A stretch of DNA of 64,000 nt from Vibrio sp. YMD68 (GCF_029958905.1 NZ_CP124613.1:124001-188000), one strand, 5' to 3'. Shown: positions 8,834-17,793, counted from the stretch's first letter. Numbers and translations are program-made. The notes: a model not told the origin generated them from the sequence alone.

Positions 8834-9859
8834 ATGTCCACCACAAATAAAATTGCGAGTATCGAGCTTGGTCGCGTTATCGCTATGCTGGCTATACTCT
8901 CTATGCACTGCCAGCTGTTTCTCGGGTATTTAGAGTTTGATGGCGAATCCTGGTTTGGCTATGTCTTCAATCAATCGACTCGTTTTGCTGTTCCACTGTT
9001 TTTTCTTATCTCAGGCTATTTGATTCAGCCAAAGCTGACTCTCGATCCTATAGGCACGCTTAAATCTTATTCAATGCCTCTTGTAAAAATCTGGGTTGTT
9101 TGGAGCATCCTGAGTTTAGTCATGCCCTTTAATTGGGGTACCTTACTCAGCGAAGGTTACTTAGCAGAACGTTCCGGTTACTGGAATTACTTACTGCAAT
9201 CACCATTAAACTCACTACTCGAAGGTGGCCTTGTCCACTTATGGTTTATTCCTGCTCTAATTTGCGCCGTGGCTCTTCTCGCATTCTTAATCAATAGCAA
9301 ACAAAGCGCGTTAATTATGCCCATTGCAATCTTGCTCTATTTCTATGGCGTGCTTGCCGGTAGCTACCAAGTCATCACTCATCTTGATGCGCCATTCTTT
9401 ACTCGAAATGGTCCATTTTTCGCCACGTTAATGGTTGCGATTGGCTTTAAAATTCGCCAGTCTCAAACTAGTTTGAATAGCAAGAGTGCATTCTTAATTG
9501 CTGTGGTCGGTCTTGCTCTGCATATGGGAGAAGCCTGGAATCTACACCAGTATGGCCAAGCTTTTAATGCAAACGACTATCTATTGGGTACGGGTATCTG
9601 GGCGGTTGGTTGCTTTTTGTGGCTCCTATCGAAACCAACACTTGGCGATTCAACGCTTGTTTTTTCATTGTCGAAACGAGTGTTGCCTATCTACGTAAGC
9701 CACATGTTGGTCATTATCTTTATGCTCAATATCGCAGGCATGCTTGAGTTAACACATGGCGTTAGAGATCTTGTGGTATGGTCAGGGTCGGTGTTTCTAA
9801 CGTACTTATTGGTTCTAGGGTTAGAGAAAACACCATTCAATACGTTGCTATTTCGGTAA
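8834..9859 (+). CDS. Acyltransferase-3 family membrane protein
   Basis: About 341 residues and ten or so membrane helices. The first helix carries ASIELGRVIAMLAILSMHCQ, where the His corresponds to the conserved His of acyltransferase-3 (WecH/OafA-type) enzymes. These O-acetylate surface polysaccharides, peptidoglycan or other glycans at the inner membrane using acetyl-CoA. The target is not evident. The ATG at 8834 has AAGG about 9 nt upstream and is preferred to 8777, which would add a second hydrophobic stretch. The START gene follows after 48 bp and may be cotranscribed. Confidence 0.82.
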   Translation: MSTTNKIASIELGRVIAMLAILSMHCQLFLGYLEFDGESWFGYVFNQSTRFAVPLFFLISGYLIQPKLTLDPIGTLKSYSMPLVKIWVVWSILSLVMPFNWGTLLSEGYLAERSGYWNYLLQSPLNSLLEGGLVHLWFIPALICAVALLAFLINSKQSALIMPIAILLYFYGVLAGSYQVITHLDAPFFTRNGPFFATLMVAIGFKIRQSQTSLNSKSAFLIAVVGLALHMGEAWNLHQYGQAFNANDYLLGTGIWAVGCFLWLLSKPTLGDSTLVFSLSKRVLPIYVSHMLVIIFMLNIAGMLELTHGVRDLVVWSGSVFLTYLLVLGLEKTPFNTLLFR

Positions 9860-9907
9860 TCGTTATTTCGATGACAATGGATTCGATAATAGAAAAAGGA
9901 GCCGGTT

Positions 9908-10567
9908 ATGTTTGTATTGCTGCTGATCGGCTCCCTATTACTGGCAGCGCCCTCAGTCGCCTCCCCTTTAGTGGCTTGGCAATTTGTCAAAACTGAAGAT
10001 GGAATCACTCTCCACACTCGCCCGCACATGGACGGCTTGGTCGAGATTCGTGCTCAAATGTTCATTACTGCCCGTTATTCGTCTTTTCTACTGCTACTAG
10101 AAGACACGGAACATGTTCCTAACTGGATTGATAACGTTAAAAAAAGTCAGGTATTAAAACAGATAAGCCCAACAGAGAACGTGGTATACACTCAATTTCA
10201 AGCTCCCTGGCCAGCTCGTGATCGGGATATGGTGACTTATTCACGATATTACTTCGACAACGGCGCTTTTTTCCTCTTAATTAAAGATGCTCCAAGCATG
10301 TTAGCTAAGCAGCCTAACTATATTAGAATTTCTGATGTAAAAGCGTTGTGGAAACTAGAAAAGCTAAGCAACGGCACCACTCATATTGAATACGTTGCTT
10401 TTGCTAACCCGTCAGGTGCGCTCCCCCATTGGCTGATAAACAAACTCTCGATAAACAGCGCGTTAAAAACATTCCAAGGGCTAAGGAATGAAATCGAAAG
10501 CTACCAAAACACAACGCACCCAAATATCAATACAGCGGACTCAGCCCTTTCTTTTAACAAACCGTAA
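9908..10567 (+). CDS. START-domain exported protein
   Basis: A 219-residue protein with an N-terminal signal peptide (LLLIGSLLLAAPSVAS). The rest is a START/SRPBCC lipid-binding fold: WQFVKTEDGITLHTR, then a VPNWIDNVKKSQ segment, the family-typical QFQAPWPARDRDMVTYSRY, and a C-terminal helix ALKTFQGLRNEI. Proteins like this are predicted periplasmic lipid or hydrophobic-ligand binders, and no enzyme activity is implied. AAGGAG lies 7 nt before the ATG. A bidirectional terminator follows. Confidence 0.85.
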   Translation: MFVLLLIGSLLLAAPSVASPLVAWQFVKTEDGITLHTRPHMDGLVEIRAQMFITARYSSFLLLLEDTEHVPNWIDNVKKSQVLKQISPTENVVYTQFQAPWPARDRDMVTYSRYYFDNGAFFLLIKDAPSMLAKQPNYIRISDVKALWKLEKLSNGTTHIEYVAFANPSGALPHWLINKLSINSALKTFQGLRNEIESYQNTTHPNINTADSALSFNKP

Positions 10568-10587
10568 GCAGAATAAGTAGAATAAGA

Positions 10588-10617
10588 AAAGGGATACCCA
10601 ATCAGTGGTATCCCTTT
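10588..10617. terminator. Bidirectional terminator between START gene and porin
   Basis: An 11-bp stem AAAGGGATACC with GGTATCCCTTT (10588-10598 and 10607-10617) and an 8-nt loop separates two convergent genes. Confidence 0.75.
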
Positions 10618-10673
10618 GCTTTATGCTTCAAGCTTAAACTCGCCGCTGATTCCACAACGAAGTGTTTGTCGGT

Positions 10674-12011
10674 TTACCACCAAGCTTCAAACATGGCGCC
10701 GAAACTTACCGTATCAACATTTGTTGTTGTCGCGCTTGGTCCACTCTTCTCTACGTCACCCACAGTGGTGTAGAAACGTAGCATTGGACGGCTCCAAGGT
10801 AAGCCACCTAGAGAGATATTTTGAGACAGTGTGACTTTCCATGCTTGCTCTTCAGAGTCGTCTTGGTAATCCACCATGCCAAGGCCCGCTTCTAACCACG
10901 TAGAGTGCGTGTCATCCCAGTTGTACATAGGGCGAACAATTGCTGCGTATTCTTTAGACTCATTCTTAACGTCATCGCCAGAAATATCTTTGTAAGAAAC
11001 TAGGTAGTCAATGAAGACGTTGTCAGAAGGGTTTACGCCACCTTCGACACTGGTGTAAAGCACTTGTTTTTTACCTGCGAGATCAAATGCTGAGTTATCA
11101 GCGCCATCACCGTATTTCACGATCAGCTTGTGTGAAGAGCCTAAACCTAACGTTGCACCGACTAACACCGATGTCTCACTGTTATCTTTATCAGAAGAGA
11201 AGCCATAGTTTGCGTAAAGATCGAGATTACCTATACCTGCATCAATACTATGAAGCTTAGAAGTGAATGCGTAAGTGCCGCTGTCGTTACCCTGGGCGCC
11301 ACCAATATTACACTTGATGGGTTCACCCTCTTTATCAACCCCAGACCCATTTTCATCATTGCAGTAAAAATCCGTGCCTCCAGCAACCGCACCTACAAAT
11401 GCAAAATCGAGTTTCGCGCCACCAAAATCAAAGTTTTGAAAACCACCGCCTTGACCATCGTGAGACATCCAGAAGTAGTCATTCAAACCTTGTTGAGGAC
11501 GTTGGTGGAAGTCACGTCCCGCCCATACATAAAGATCCGGTTGGCTTTCAAAAATATTACTCGCCCCTGCGTAGAATTTTTTAAGGTTTACATCACCAGC
11601 AGACCCCCAGTCACTGTGAGCCCAGTGGTCAAGCATCACGGCGAGGTTCCACTTAACGCCACTTTCTGACTCAAAGATTTTACCAAACTGGAATTCACCA
11701 CCGTTCGCTTCGTTACCTAAACGTCCAACTGAAGCGCCAGTACTCCCAATACTGACGAGTGCACTGTCTCCTGACTGATATAGAGCCCCATAACGAGCAT
11801 AACCAGAAAAGATAATGCCGAGTGGTACTTCAGTATCAGACGATAAGGCCGATTGTTGCTGGTCATCTGTATAATCTAGAGTCACTACCTTCGCTTCGAG
11901 TTCTTGGATGCGTTGCTCTAATGCTGCAATATCATCCGCTGCAAAAGAAGAAACGGAAGCAAGTGAAGCAGCCACTGCAATGGTTAAAGGCAAGCGTTTA
12001 AAATTATTCAT
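10674..12011 (-). CDS. LamB/ScrY-type carbohydrate porin
   Basis: A 445-residue outer membrane protein. It has a signal peptide (cleavage after SSFAA), a short N-terminal coiled coil (IAALEQRIQELEAKV, as in ScrY) and a maltoporin-like barrel with repeating amphipathic strands. It ends in aromatic FEAWW as expected for BAM recognition. The segments GYARYGALYQ, WAGRDFHQRPQQGLNDYFW and LDFAFVGA match the maltoporin family. It should let oligosaccharides into the periplasm; which sugar cannot be told. A LacI-type operator candidate lies upstream at 12204-12217. No sugar transporter or LacI gene is adjacent. Confidence 0.88.
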   Translation of the reverse strand: MNNFKRLPLTIAVAASLASVSSFAADDIAALEQRIQELEAKVVTLDYTDDQQQSALSSDTEVPLGIIFSGYARYGALYQSGDSALVSIGSTGASVGRLGNEANGGEFQFGKIFESESGVKWNLAVMLDHWAHSDWGSAGDVNLKKFYAGASNIFESQPDLYVWAGRDFHQRPQQGLNDYFWMSHDGQGGGFQNFDFGGAKLDFAFVGAVAGGTDFYCNDENGSGVDKEGEPIKCNIGGAQGNDSGTYAFTSKLHSIDAGIGNLDLYANYGFSSDKDNSETSVLVGATLGLGSSHKLIVKYGDGADNSAFDLAGKKQVLYTSVEGGVNPSDNVFIDYLVSYKDISGDDVKNESKEYAAIVRPMYNWDDTHSTWLEAGLGMVDYQDDSEEQAWKVTLSQNISLGGLPWSRPMLRFYTTVGDVEKSGPSATTTNVDTVSFGAMFEAWW

Positions 12012-12743
12012 GTTATTTCCCTATTATTCTTTAGATTTATTTTGGTACGGGAGAATAATAAGCAATGAAACAGTTGAAAATAGCGCTGCGTTTCACATCA
12101 GAACGAGAGTGCGTTTGTCATGAAACAACAGGAAATTTTCGGCCACTCATACAGGCTAATAAGCCCAATGCTTTGGCGTTATAAACGAAGGCTAAAGCTG
12201 ATTTGAAAACGGTTTCATTTCATGGAATTTGATGGGATAGTTCACGAAAATTACCCAGAAAATGATGTTCAATCGTCGGCAAACAATGAAAAATTTCATC
12301 ATTATGAAAAAATTCAAGAAAACTATCTGAAACTTACAGAGTTAGGGAAAGTCAAGCCAACCAACGACAAGCGGTCAACTAGAATGATGTCATTTATCAG
12401 ACCGACCTGAAAAGAAAAAGTCCGCCGATGGCATTTGCACATTACATTTGATCTTTCTATACATTGGATCTTTCTATCAGCGCTTACATGAGGGCTTTAC
12501 ACTAGTACATGGCAAGCAAAAATAGACACCCACCATAAACATTACTGACTAAGAAAGCGCATACAAAACTGTATTAACGCAGACCTAAAGCCCTTTCGAC
12601 CGAGTCAACATCGAGACTTACATTCATCCTATTGTTTATTCTGTAAATAATGCTTGACGTATTAGAGCCATACCGTAAATATAACTGTGCAGAATGAATG
12701 AAATATTATTTATAACTCACATGATAAAAATAAAGAGGAATGG
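12012..12743. other. Long intergenic region with operators and direct repeat
   Basis: No gene is supported. It contains the LacI-type palindrome at 12204-12217, an exact TGAAAAATTTCA palindrome near 12286, and the direct repeat GATCTTTCTAT at 12450-12460 and 12467-12477 (17-bp period). A 62-codon frame at 12222 has no ribosome site or family resemblance. The region should carry divergent promoters for the porin and the TRAP binding protein. Confidence 0.5.
12204..12217. promoter_or_regulatory. Candidate LacI-family operator
   Basis: TGAAAACGGTTTCA has the LacI/GalR form TGAAANCGNTTTCA with the central CG. It lies about 190 bp upstream of the sugar porin start, consistent with sugar-dependent control. 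The regulator gene is not in this window. Confidence 0.5.
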
Positions 12744-13847
12744 ATGAAATCCCAACACACAGTCATATCGCTAGTAAAATCCAGGTCATTACTCAAAGCC
12801 ATCGCTATTACCGCCATTGCGGCTTTATCCCTGTCAGCCAACGCCGCCGAAAAAGTGTATCGCCTTAAGCTTGCCGAAACCTGGGGGCCGAACACACCAA
12901 TTTTAGGCGATGCCAGTAAGAATATGGCAAAGCTAGCCAATGAAATGTCTAATGGCCGTCTTGAAATACGCATCGACTCCGCCAACAAGCACAAAGCCCC
13001 ACTGGGTGTTTTTGATATGGTAAAATCTGGCCAATATGATCTAGGCCACTCAAGTTCTTACTATTGGAAAGGTAAAGTGCCTAACACGCTTTACTTCTCT
13101 TCAATGCCCTTTGGCATGATGACCACCGAACAATACGCATGGTTCTATCAAGGCGGTGGTATGGAGCTCATGCAAGAAGTCTATGCGCCTCATAATTTAC
13201 TGTCGTTTCCTGGTGGTAACTCGGACATCCAAATGGGTGGCTGGTTTAAGAAAGAAATAAACTCGATTGATGATTTGCAAGGCCTGAAGATGCGTATTCC
13301 AGGGTTTGCCGGTGAAGTCTTTGCTCGTGTAGGGGCAAAACCAACCAATATCGCTCCAGGAGAGCTTTATACGTCTTTAGAGCGAGGAACCATTGATGCA
13401 CTTGAATGGGTGGGGCCAGCGTTTGATCTTCGTATGGGCTTCCAAAACATTGCACCGTATTACTATACGGCTTGGCATGAGCCAGGTTCAGAAACTCAAT
13501 TTCTTGTGAACCAGAAAGCATGGGATAAATTACCAAAAGATCTTCAGGTAATCTTGGAAACCTCCTTCCGTGTTGCGGCTTTTGACATGTACACACAAGC
13601 CATCGACGCCAACGCAAGAAGTTGGGAAAAAATGCTGATTGAAAACCCTGATATTAAAGTTCGCGACTTCCCACCTGCGGTGCTAGATAGAATGAAACAA
13701 GAAAAAGAAATTCTGTTGAAAGAGTTGGCCGCCAACGATCCGTTAGCGAAGAAAATCATCGATTCTCAAGCCGACTACCTGAAAAAAGTACGCGCTTGGA
13801 CAGACATTTCAACCAAAGCTTATTTAAACAGTAGCCAAGTAGACTAA
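12744..13847 (+). CDS. TRAP transporter solute-binding protein (DctP family, TakP-like)
   Basis: A 367-residue periplasmic binding protein with a signal peptide ending SLSANAA. It shows the DctP fold: AETWGPNTPI near the mature start, then GQYDLGHSSSYYWKG, the signature segment INSIDDLQGLKMRIPGFAGEVF with the substrate-carboxylate arginine (MRIPG), and a LERGTIDALEWVGP motif. This branch resembles TakP-type proteins that bind 2-oxo acids or lactate. No DctQ or DctM membrane subunit is adjacent, so it is an orphan and must use a distant partner. The start has GAGGAATGG upstream. A strong terminator follows. Confidence 0.87.
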   Translation: MKSQHTVISLVKSRSLLKAIAITAIAALSLSANAAEKVYRLKLAETWGPNTPILGDASKNMAKLANEMSNGRLEIRIDSANKHKAPLGVFDMVKSGQYDLGHSSSYYWKGKVPNTLYFSSMPFGMMTTEQYAWFYQGGGMELMQEVYAPHNLLSFPGGNSDIQMGGWFKKEINSIDDLQGLKMRIPGFAGEVFARVGAKPTNIAPGELYTSLERGTIDALEWVGPAFDLRMGFQNIAPYYYTAWHEPGSETQFLVNQKAWDKLPKDLQVILETSFRVAAFDMYTQAIDANARSWEKMLIENPDIKVRDFPPAVLDRMKQEKEILLKELAANDPLAKKIIDSQADYLKKVRAWTDISTKAYLNSSQVD

Positions 13848-13882
13848 TTCTTGACCTGAATAAATCAAACAGAAAAGAGAGC

Positions 13883-13916
13883 AATGCCCGAAAGTCTCGT
13901 TAGACTTTCGGGCATT
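13883..13916 (+). terminator. Rho-independent terminator
   Basis: A 15-bp stem AATGCCCGAAAGTCT with its exact complement, a CGTT loop and a following T run, 35 bp after the TRAP binding protein stop. Confidence 0.92.
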
Positions 13917-14080
13917 TTTTCACTCTTCATTTCTTATCATCACGTTACATACAACAAATAAAAAAGATATACCTCGCATCGAGTCAGTGTGTCAGATCTT
14001 CGTCATCAGATCGGAAAGCGTGCTTCTATTTTCTCACCGTTATTTTTTAGTCCATGTAAAAATCACTGGCAATAGTTATT

Positions 14081-14093
14081 GATAATCATTATC
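14081..14093. promoter_or_regulatory. Fur-like box
   Basis: GATAATCATTATC matches the core of the Fur consensus and is palindromic except for its centre. It lies just upstream of the Zur-type palindrome. Because it overlaps an AT-rich promoter, function is uncertain. Confidence 0.4.
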
Positions 14094-14097
14094 ATTG

Positions 14098-14115
14098 GTT
14101 ATGTTATAACATAAC
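14098..14115. promoter_or_regulatory. Zur box (perfect 18-bp palindrome)
   Basis: GTTATGTTATAACATAAC is self-complementary over 18 bp and agrees with the gamma-proteobacterial Zur site centred on TGTTATAACA. It lies 47 bp before the L31 type B gene. Zur represses such paralogues when zinc is sufficient. Confidence 0.82.
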
Positions 14116-14162
14116 AATAATCAGAAAAACCACCAAGAAGTTAAAGACGAATAAGGATTGAG

Positions 14163-14435
14163 ATGAAACCAGGCATTCACCCAAACTACCGCACCGTTGT
14201 TTTCCATGACACGAGTGTCGATAAATATTTTTTAGTGGGTTCCACTCTGGAAACCACCAGAACCATTGATTGGGAAGATGGACAAACCTACCCATACATG
14301 ACCATCGAAGTTTCTTCTGACTCACACCCCTTCTACACAGGTAAGCAGAGAGTGGTTCATACCGAAGGTCGTGTTGCTAACTTTAGCCGTAAGTTCGGTA
14401 ACCTAGGCGGCTTAAAATCAGGGGATGATAAATAA
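14163..14435 (+). CDS. rpmE2: 50S ribosomal protein L31 type B (zinc-independent)
   Basis: 90 residues, with [27 protein letters not shown] and the C-terminal [10 protein letters not shown] typical of type B L31. It lacks the four zinc-binding cysteines of ordinary L31. During zinc shortage it replaces the zinc form, freeing metal. The ribosome site AAGGATTGAG precedes the ATG. It overlaps the L36 gene by one base (TAATG) and both sit behind the Zur-type palindrome at 14098-14115. Confidence 0.95.
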   Translation: MKPGIHPNYRTVVFHDTSVDKYFLVGSTLETTRTIDWEDGQTYPYMTIEVSSDSHPFYTGKQRVVHTEGRVANFSRKFGNLGGLKSGDDK

Positions 14436-14578
14436 TGAAAGTACTCAGCTCATTAAAAAGCGCTAAGTTGCGCCATCGCGATTGTCAGGTCGTCAAGCGC
14501 AAAGGGAGGATTTACGTAATTTGCAAAACCAACCCACGGTTTAAAGCCGTTCAAGGAAAGGCCAAAAAGAAAAAGTAG
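14435..14578 (+). CDS. rpmJ2: 50S ribosomal protein L36 type B
   Basis: A 47-residue basic protein starting [20 protein letters not shown] and ending in a KKKK tail. It keeps [16 protein letters not shown] but not the full Cys/His zinc set of ordinary L36, so it is the zinc-free paralogue. The start codon shares its first base with the stop of rpmE2, which implies translational coupling and the same Zur control. Confidence 0.92.
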   Translation: MKVLSSLKSAKLRHRDCQVVKRKGRIYVICKTNPRFKAVQGKAKKKK

Positions 14579-14723
14579 CAGCAAATGTTGCTCTAGTTGG
14601 GGGATATTCACCAAGCCCCCATACCTCTAATCCGCCCTCTAATCCGCGTATCTCAGAAATGTTATTTGCTAAACAATCTCACCAAAACCGCAAGTTTGTA
14701 CAAAAATAAGATCCCTCATTAGG

Positions 14724-14820
14724 TTAAGATACTGTAGCGTTAAGATGCCGTTACGCTAAAGTACGGTTACGTTAAGATAAAGCTACATTAAAAAGCTACG
14801 TTAAAAAAACACGTTAAAAC
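14724..14820 (+). repeat. Degenerate tandem repeat, 16-bp then 13-bp period
   Basis: Units beginning TTAA (one CTAA) start at 14724, 14740, 14756, 14772, 14788, 14801 and 14814. The first four steps are exactly 16 bp and the last two 13 bp. A unit reads roughly TTAAGAT-NCNGTTACG. The array ends 69 bp before the AraC-family start, within the 310-bp gap after rpmJ2. It could be a variable tandem repeat or a set of regulator sites. Confidence 0.75.
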
Positions 14821-14888
14821 AAAGTAAGTAATATCGAACTGGTTTATCTCGTTCGAGCGACACTGAGCTAGGACGAATTGAGGTTCCA

Positions 14889-15743
14889 TTGCCAACCATA
14901 GAATTGCCAACCAAAGAAAATGCACAAATCCAATTAGCCAACGAACTGGGTGGGCTCGAGTTTTTACATGCGCGTTACCATCGTCAAAATTTTTCCCGCC
15001 ATAGTCACGCAGGCTACACCGTTGGTGTCATCGAAGACGGTGCTCAGCAGTTTTATCGAACCGGTGGTAACCATGTAGCACCTCAAGACAGTATTATTTT
15101 AGTTAACGCCGATGAGCTCCATAGCGGTCAAACCGCCACTGAGGGAGGATGGGCTTACCAAGCCATGTACCCAACCCCTGAGATGTTCGAGCAAATAGCA
15201 GAAGGTAGCGATTTAGGGCGAGTGGCTCCCTATTTCCCTAACCCTGTCGTTTATGACCCTGAACTTGCCCACCTGTTAAGGCAAGTCTTTGAGGTATTAA
15301 AACACTCTAACAATCGTCTTTATCGGGAAACACTCTTGCACGGGGCGATGTCTCAACTGGTCGCAAGGCACAGTCTCCAGAGACAAGCTGCGCCGATACA
15401 AATAAAAAAAACTCAGGCGCAGATCGAGCGTATTAAAGCGTTTTTGTCTGACTGCCCTGAAGAGAATGTGTCCTTAACAGAGCTTGCCAGCATGGCGTCG
15501 TTAAGTCCCTTTCACTTAGCGCGTACTTTCCGCGACCAGGTGGGGCTGCCTCCCCACGGGTATCAGCTTCAAATGCGTATTCGTAAAGCTCAGAAGTTAC
15601 TGAGTATGGGGCTCAAATCAGGGTCTGTAGCGATGGAGGTGGGCTTTCATGATCAAAGCCATTTTCACCGTCACTTCAAAGCGACAGTCGGAGTCACACC
15701 AAATCAATATAGGCTGGCGCACCAGAACCGACTCGCAGGATAA
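14889..15743 (+). CDS. AraC family regulator (cupin type), next to azlCD
   Basis: 284 residues. The N-terminal cupin (FSRHSHAGYTVGVIEDGAQQFY) is a sensing/dimerisation domain, and the C-terminal part has two helix-turn-helix motifs (SLTELASMASLSPFHLARTF and SVAMEVGFHDQSHFHRHF, followed by GVTPNQYR). AraC genes of this type commonly precede azlCD or LysE exporters and activate them on amino acid excess. The TTG start at 14889 has TTGAGG 6 nt upstream. azlC follows after 133 bp on the same strand. The upstream 16-bp repeats may bind it. Confidence 0.87.
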   Translation: MPTIELPTKENAQIQLANELGGLEFLHARYHRQNFSRHSHAGYTVGVIEDGAQQFYRTGGNHVAPQDSIILVNADELHSGQTATEGGWAYQAMYPTPEMFEQIAEGSDLGRVAPYFPNPVVYDPELAHLLRQVFEVLKHSNNRLYRETLLHGAMSQLVARHSLQRQAAPIQIKKTQAQIERIKAFLSDCPEENVSLTELASMASLSPFHLARTFRDQVGLPPHGYQLQMRIRKAQKLLSMGLKSGSVAMEVGFHDQSHFHRHFKATVGVTPNQYRLAHQNRLAG

Positions 15744-15876
15744 AGGGGATGGCAGAGCAACTTCGTACAAGACAGATAAAACGCCTTTGACTAGTATGTT
15801 CATCTATCTCTTAGCTTGTATGTATTGGCTTCTCTGTATTGGCTTCAATCTCTTAGAAAATGGTAAAGGAATATCA

Positions 15877-16659
15877 ATGTCAGAATGGGTCGAACAGCAG
15901 CAAAAAAGTATCGCTAGGCAACTGTGGCGAGGGACAATAGCCATGATGCCACTGAGCATTGCGGTCATCCCATGGGGGTTATTGGCCGGTTCATACGCGG
16001 TTGAATCGGGCCTATTAGCGCTTGAAGCTCAAGCCTTATCCGCCATTTTATTTGCAGGGGCTGCCCAGCTCGTCGCCATTGGTATGTTCAAATCAGGTGC
16101 AGGGCTCATCACCATGCTTGTGACCACCTTCTTTATTACCTCACGCCACCTTTTGTACAGCGTCGCAATGAGAGAGACCATCAGCCCATTACCGCTGCGT
16201 TGGCGGTTATCGCTGGGGTTCTTGTTAACCGACGAACTGTTTGCCCTTATTGGCCATAAAACAAAAGAGTTCGATCGATATTATGCGTTAGGCGCAGGGC
16301 TGAGCTTTTACCTTATTTGGAATATCGCATCGTTTGTTGGCATTATTGGCGGCAGCTATATACCCAACCTTGATTCCTTGGGGTTAGACTTCGCTATCGT
16401 CGCTACGTTCATCGCTCTGGTGGTGCCGAACATAAAATCAAAACCTATCTTGTTGTCTGTTGTGGTGGCCTTATTGAGTTCGGTGTTGCTCCATAAATGG
16501 CAAGTTAATGGCGCGTTAGTGATTGCGAGCTTACTGGCGATGTCAGTTGGTTACCTGGCCGAACGTGGTTCACACTATGGTCAACCAAATCACAAGAACG
16601 ACGATCAAACAAACCAAAAGAACGATCAAACAAGCCAAGGAAAAGGAGAGCACTCATGA
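15877..16659 (+). CDS. azlC: AzlC family branched-chain amino acid exporter, large subunit
   Basis: About 260 residues with multiple membrane helices. AMMPLSIAVIPWGLLAGSYAVESGL, the small-residue stretch SAILFAGAAQLVAIGM and TTFFITSRHLLYSVAMR are the hallmarks of AzlC. With AzlD it forms an inner-membrane exporter for branched-chain and possibly other amino acids. The start at 15877 has AAAGGA upstream; the open frame reaches further back but overlaps araC. The C-terminal tail has a polar repeat (NDDQTNQKNDQTSQ). Its stop overlaps the azlD start. Confidence 0.87.
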   Translation: MSEWVEQQQKSIARQLWRGTIAMMPLSIAVIPWGLLAGSYAVESGLLALEAQALSAILFAGAAQLVAIGMFKSGAGLITMLVTTFFITSRHLLYSVAMRETISPLPLRWRLSLGFLLTDELFALIGHKTKEFDRYYALGAGLSFYLIWNIASFVGIIGGSYIPNLDSLGLDFAIVATFIALVVPNIKSKPILLSVVVALLSSVLLHKWQVNGALVIASLLAMSVGYLAERGSHYGQPNHKNDDQTNQKNDQTSQGKGEHS

Positions 16660-16973
16660 TTTTATTATCGATCTTTGCCATGACTGCGGTTGTTTTCCTC
16701 AGTCGTTATCTATTTTTAGAGCCCGTTCTACCGCTCAGATTAAGCTATGAGGTGAAGCGGTTTCTCAAATTTTCTAGCCCTGCGATCCTCACCGCCATTC
16801 TAGCTCCCATCATGTTTTTAGATGCCGAAACCCATGAGCTGCTGCCATTGATTAACCCTTATTTAATCAGTGCAATACTGGCCGTGATCTTAGCCTGGAA
16901 AACCGCCAATGTGCTCTTGACTACGGTCGTCAGCATGATGCTGTTTTTTACATTACATAATGGGTGGTTTTAA
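16656..16973 (+). CDS. azlD: AzlD family exporter, small subunit
   Basis: 105 residues and about four helices. The segments SRYLFLEPVLP, RFLKFSSPAILTAILAPIMF and NPYLISAILAVILAWKTAN match AzlD. Its ATG overlaps the azlC stop by 4 bp (ATGA), so the two are translationally coupled and form the exporter pair. Confidence 0.87.
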   Translation: MILLSIFAMTAVVFLSRYLFLEPVLPLRLSYEVKRFLKFSSPAILTAILAPIMFLDAETHELLPLINPYLISAILAVILAWKTANVLLTTVVSMMLFFTLHNGWF

Positions 16974-17222
16974 ATTGCCCCTCTTAAGCTCGCTTTACCG
17001 ATTCATCTTTACTAAAGATAAAGCATGTATTCAGCAAGCGATGAGCTCAAGGCGTTAGTTAACACAATGTACAAAACCAAGATAAGTAGGCAGGTAGTTA
17101 ATTAAGTGGGTAATTAAACGAAGAAAAAACAGGGCAAAAGAAACTTGTTATGGTCAATGGAGATTTAATTCCTCACCACTCTTGTTGTATGATGCTGTCA
17201 CCTTTGTTGTAAAGATGGTTTT

Positions 17223-17756
17223 ATGGCTCACATTTTCAGACCCACTCAATGGATGTTTTTTTGGCTGCTGCTCGTTGTCGTGACGATCCTTTTGGCCAAT
17301 GATCAGTGGTCTCGATTACAGCAAATAAGTCACAGTCTGGTTGGCCCTCCAACCTTACCGACGACCATATCAACAGCGGAACGCGCCATCTTGAGCTCGG
17401 GTGAAATACCACCAGCGACTGAAGCGATGCGCGGATCTGAGCCAAAAGCCGAAAAACTTCAGACTGTTAGAATGCTATCCATCCATAATCAAATAGCGTT
17501 ATCTTCTTTTCAAGAAACCGATGTACCCATTCACAACGATTGTCCCGACACTGAAAAACCGCATCAACATAAAAAAAATAATTCGAATGACAGTTGTGGC
17601 TCTGTATGTCAGTTCAAAATCCCTACTTACGTTTCATGCGCTGCACTCGCCAGCCAAACTCAATCATTGGCTCTGATCGAGCCCGACCAGAGTGTCACGG
17701 CAAACTATAGAGCGACAACACTCTATCGACCTCCGATTCATTCATTTCTCGCTTAA
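17223..17756 (+). CDS. Uncharacterised membrane-anchored protein with His/Cys cluster
   Basis: 177 residues. One N-terminal membrane segment (MFFWLLLVVVTILLAND) is followed by a low-complexity soluble part. A metal-ligand-like stretch HQHKKNNSNDSCGSVC and a RPPIHSFLA end recall small DUF2946/CopL-like proteins, but the match is only by character. It lies 78 bp before a dsbA-like gene on the same strand, so a role in envelope metal or thiol chemistry is possible. A hairpin (17769-17793) separates them. Function unknown. Confidence 0.55.
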   Translation: MAHIFRPTQWMFFWLLLVVVTILLANDQWSRLQQISHSLVGPPTLPTTISTAERAILSSGEIPPATEAMRGSEPKAEKLQTVRMLSIHNQIALSSFQETDVPIHNDCPDTEKPHQHKKNNSNDSCGSVCQFKIPTYVSCAALASQTQSLALIEPDQSVTANYRATTLYRPPIHSFLA

Positions 17757-17768
17757 TTAGCAACACAT

Positions 17769-17793
17769 AACACCAATCATTGGGGTTGGTGTT
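17769..17793 (+). terminator. Short hairpin between hypothetical gene and dsbA-like gene
   Basis: AACACCAA (17769-17776) pairs with TTGGTGTT (17786-17793) across a 9-nt loop. The T run is weak, so it may attenuate rather than terminate. Confidence 0.45.

Noticed and set aside
12222..12410. 62-codon ORF in the porin/TRAP intergenic region
   Set aside because: No ribosome site, no family resemblance, and it overlaps regulatory-looking palindromes.
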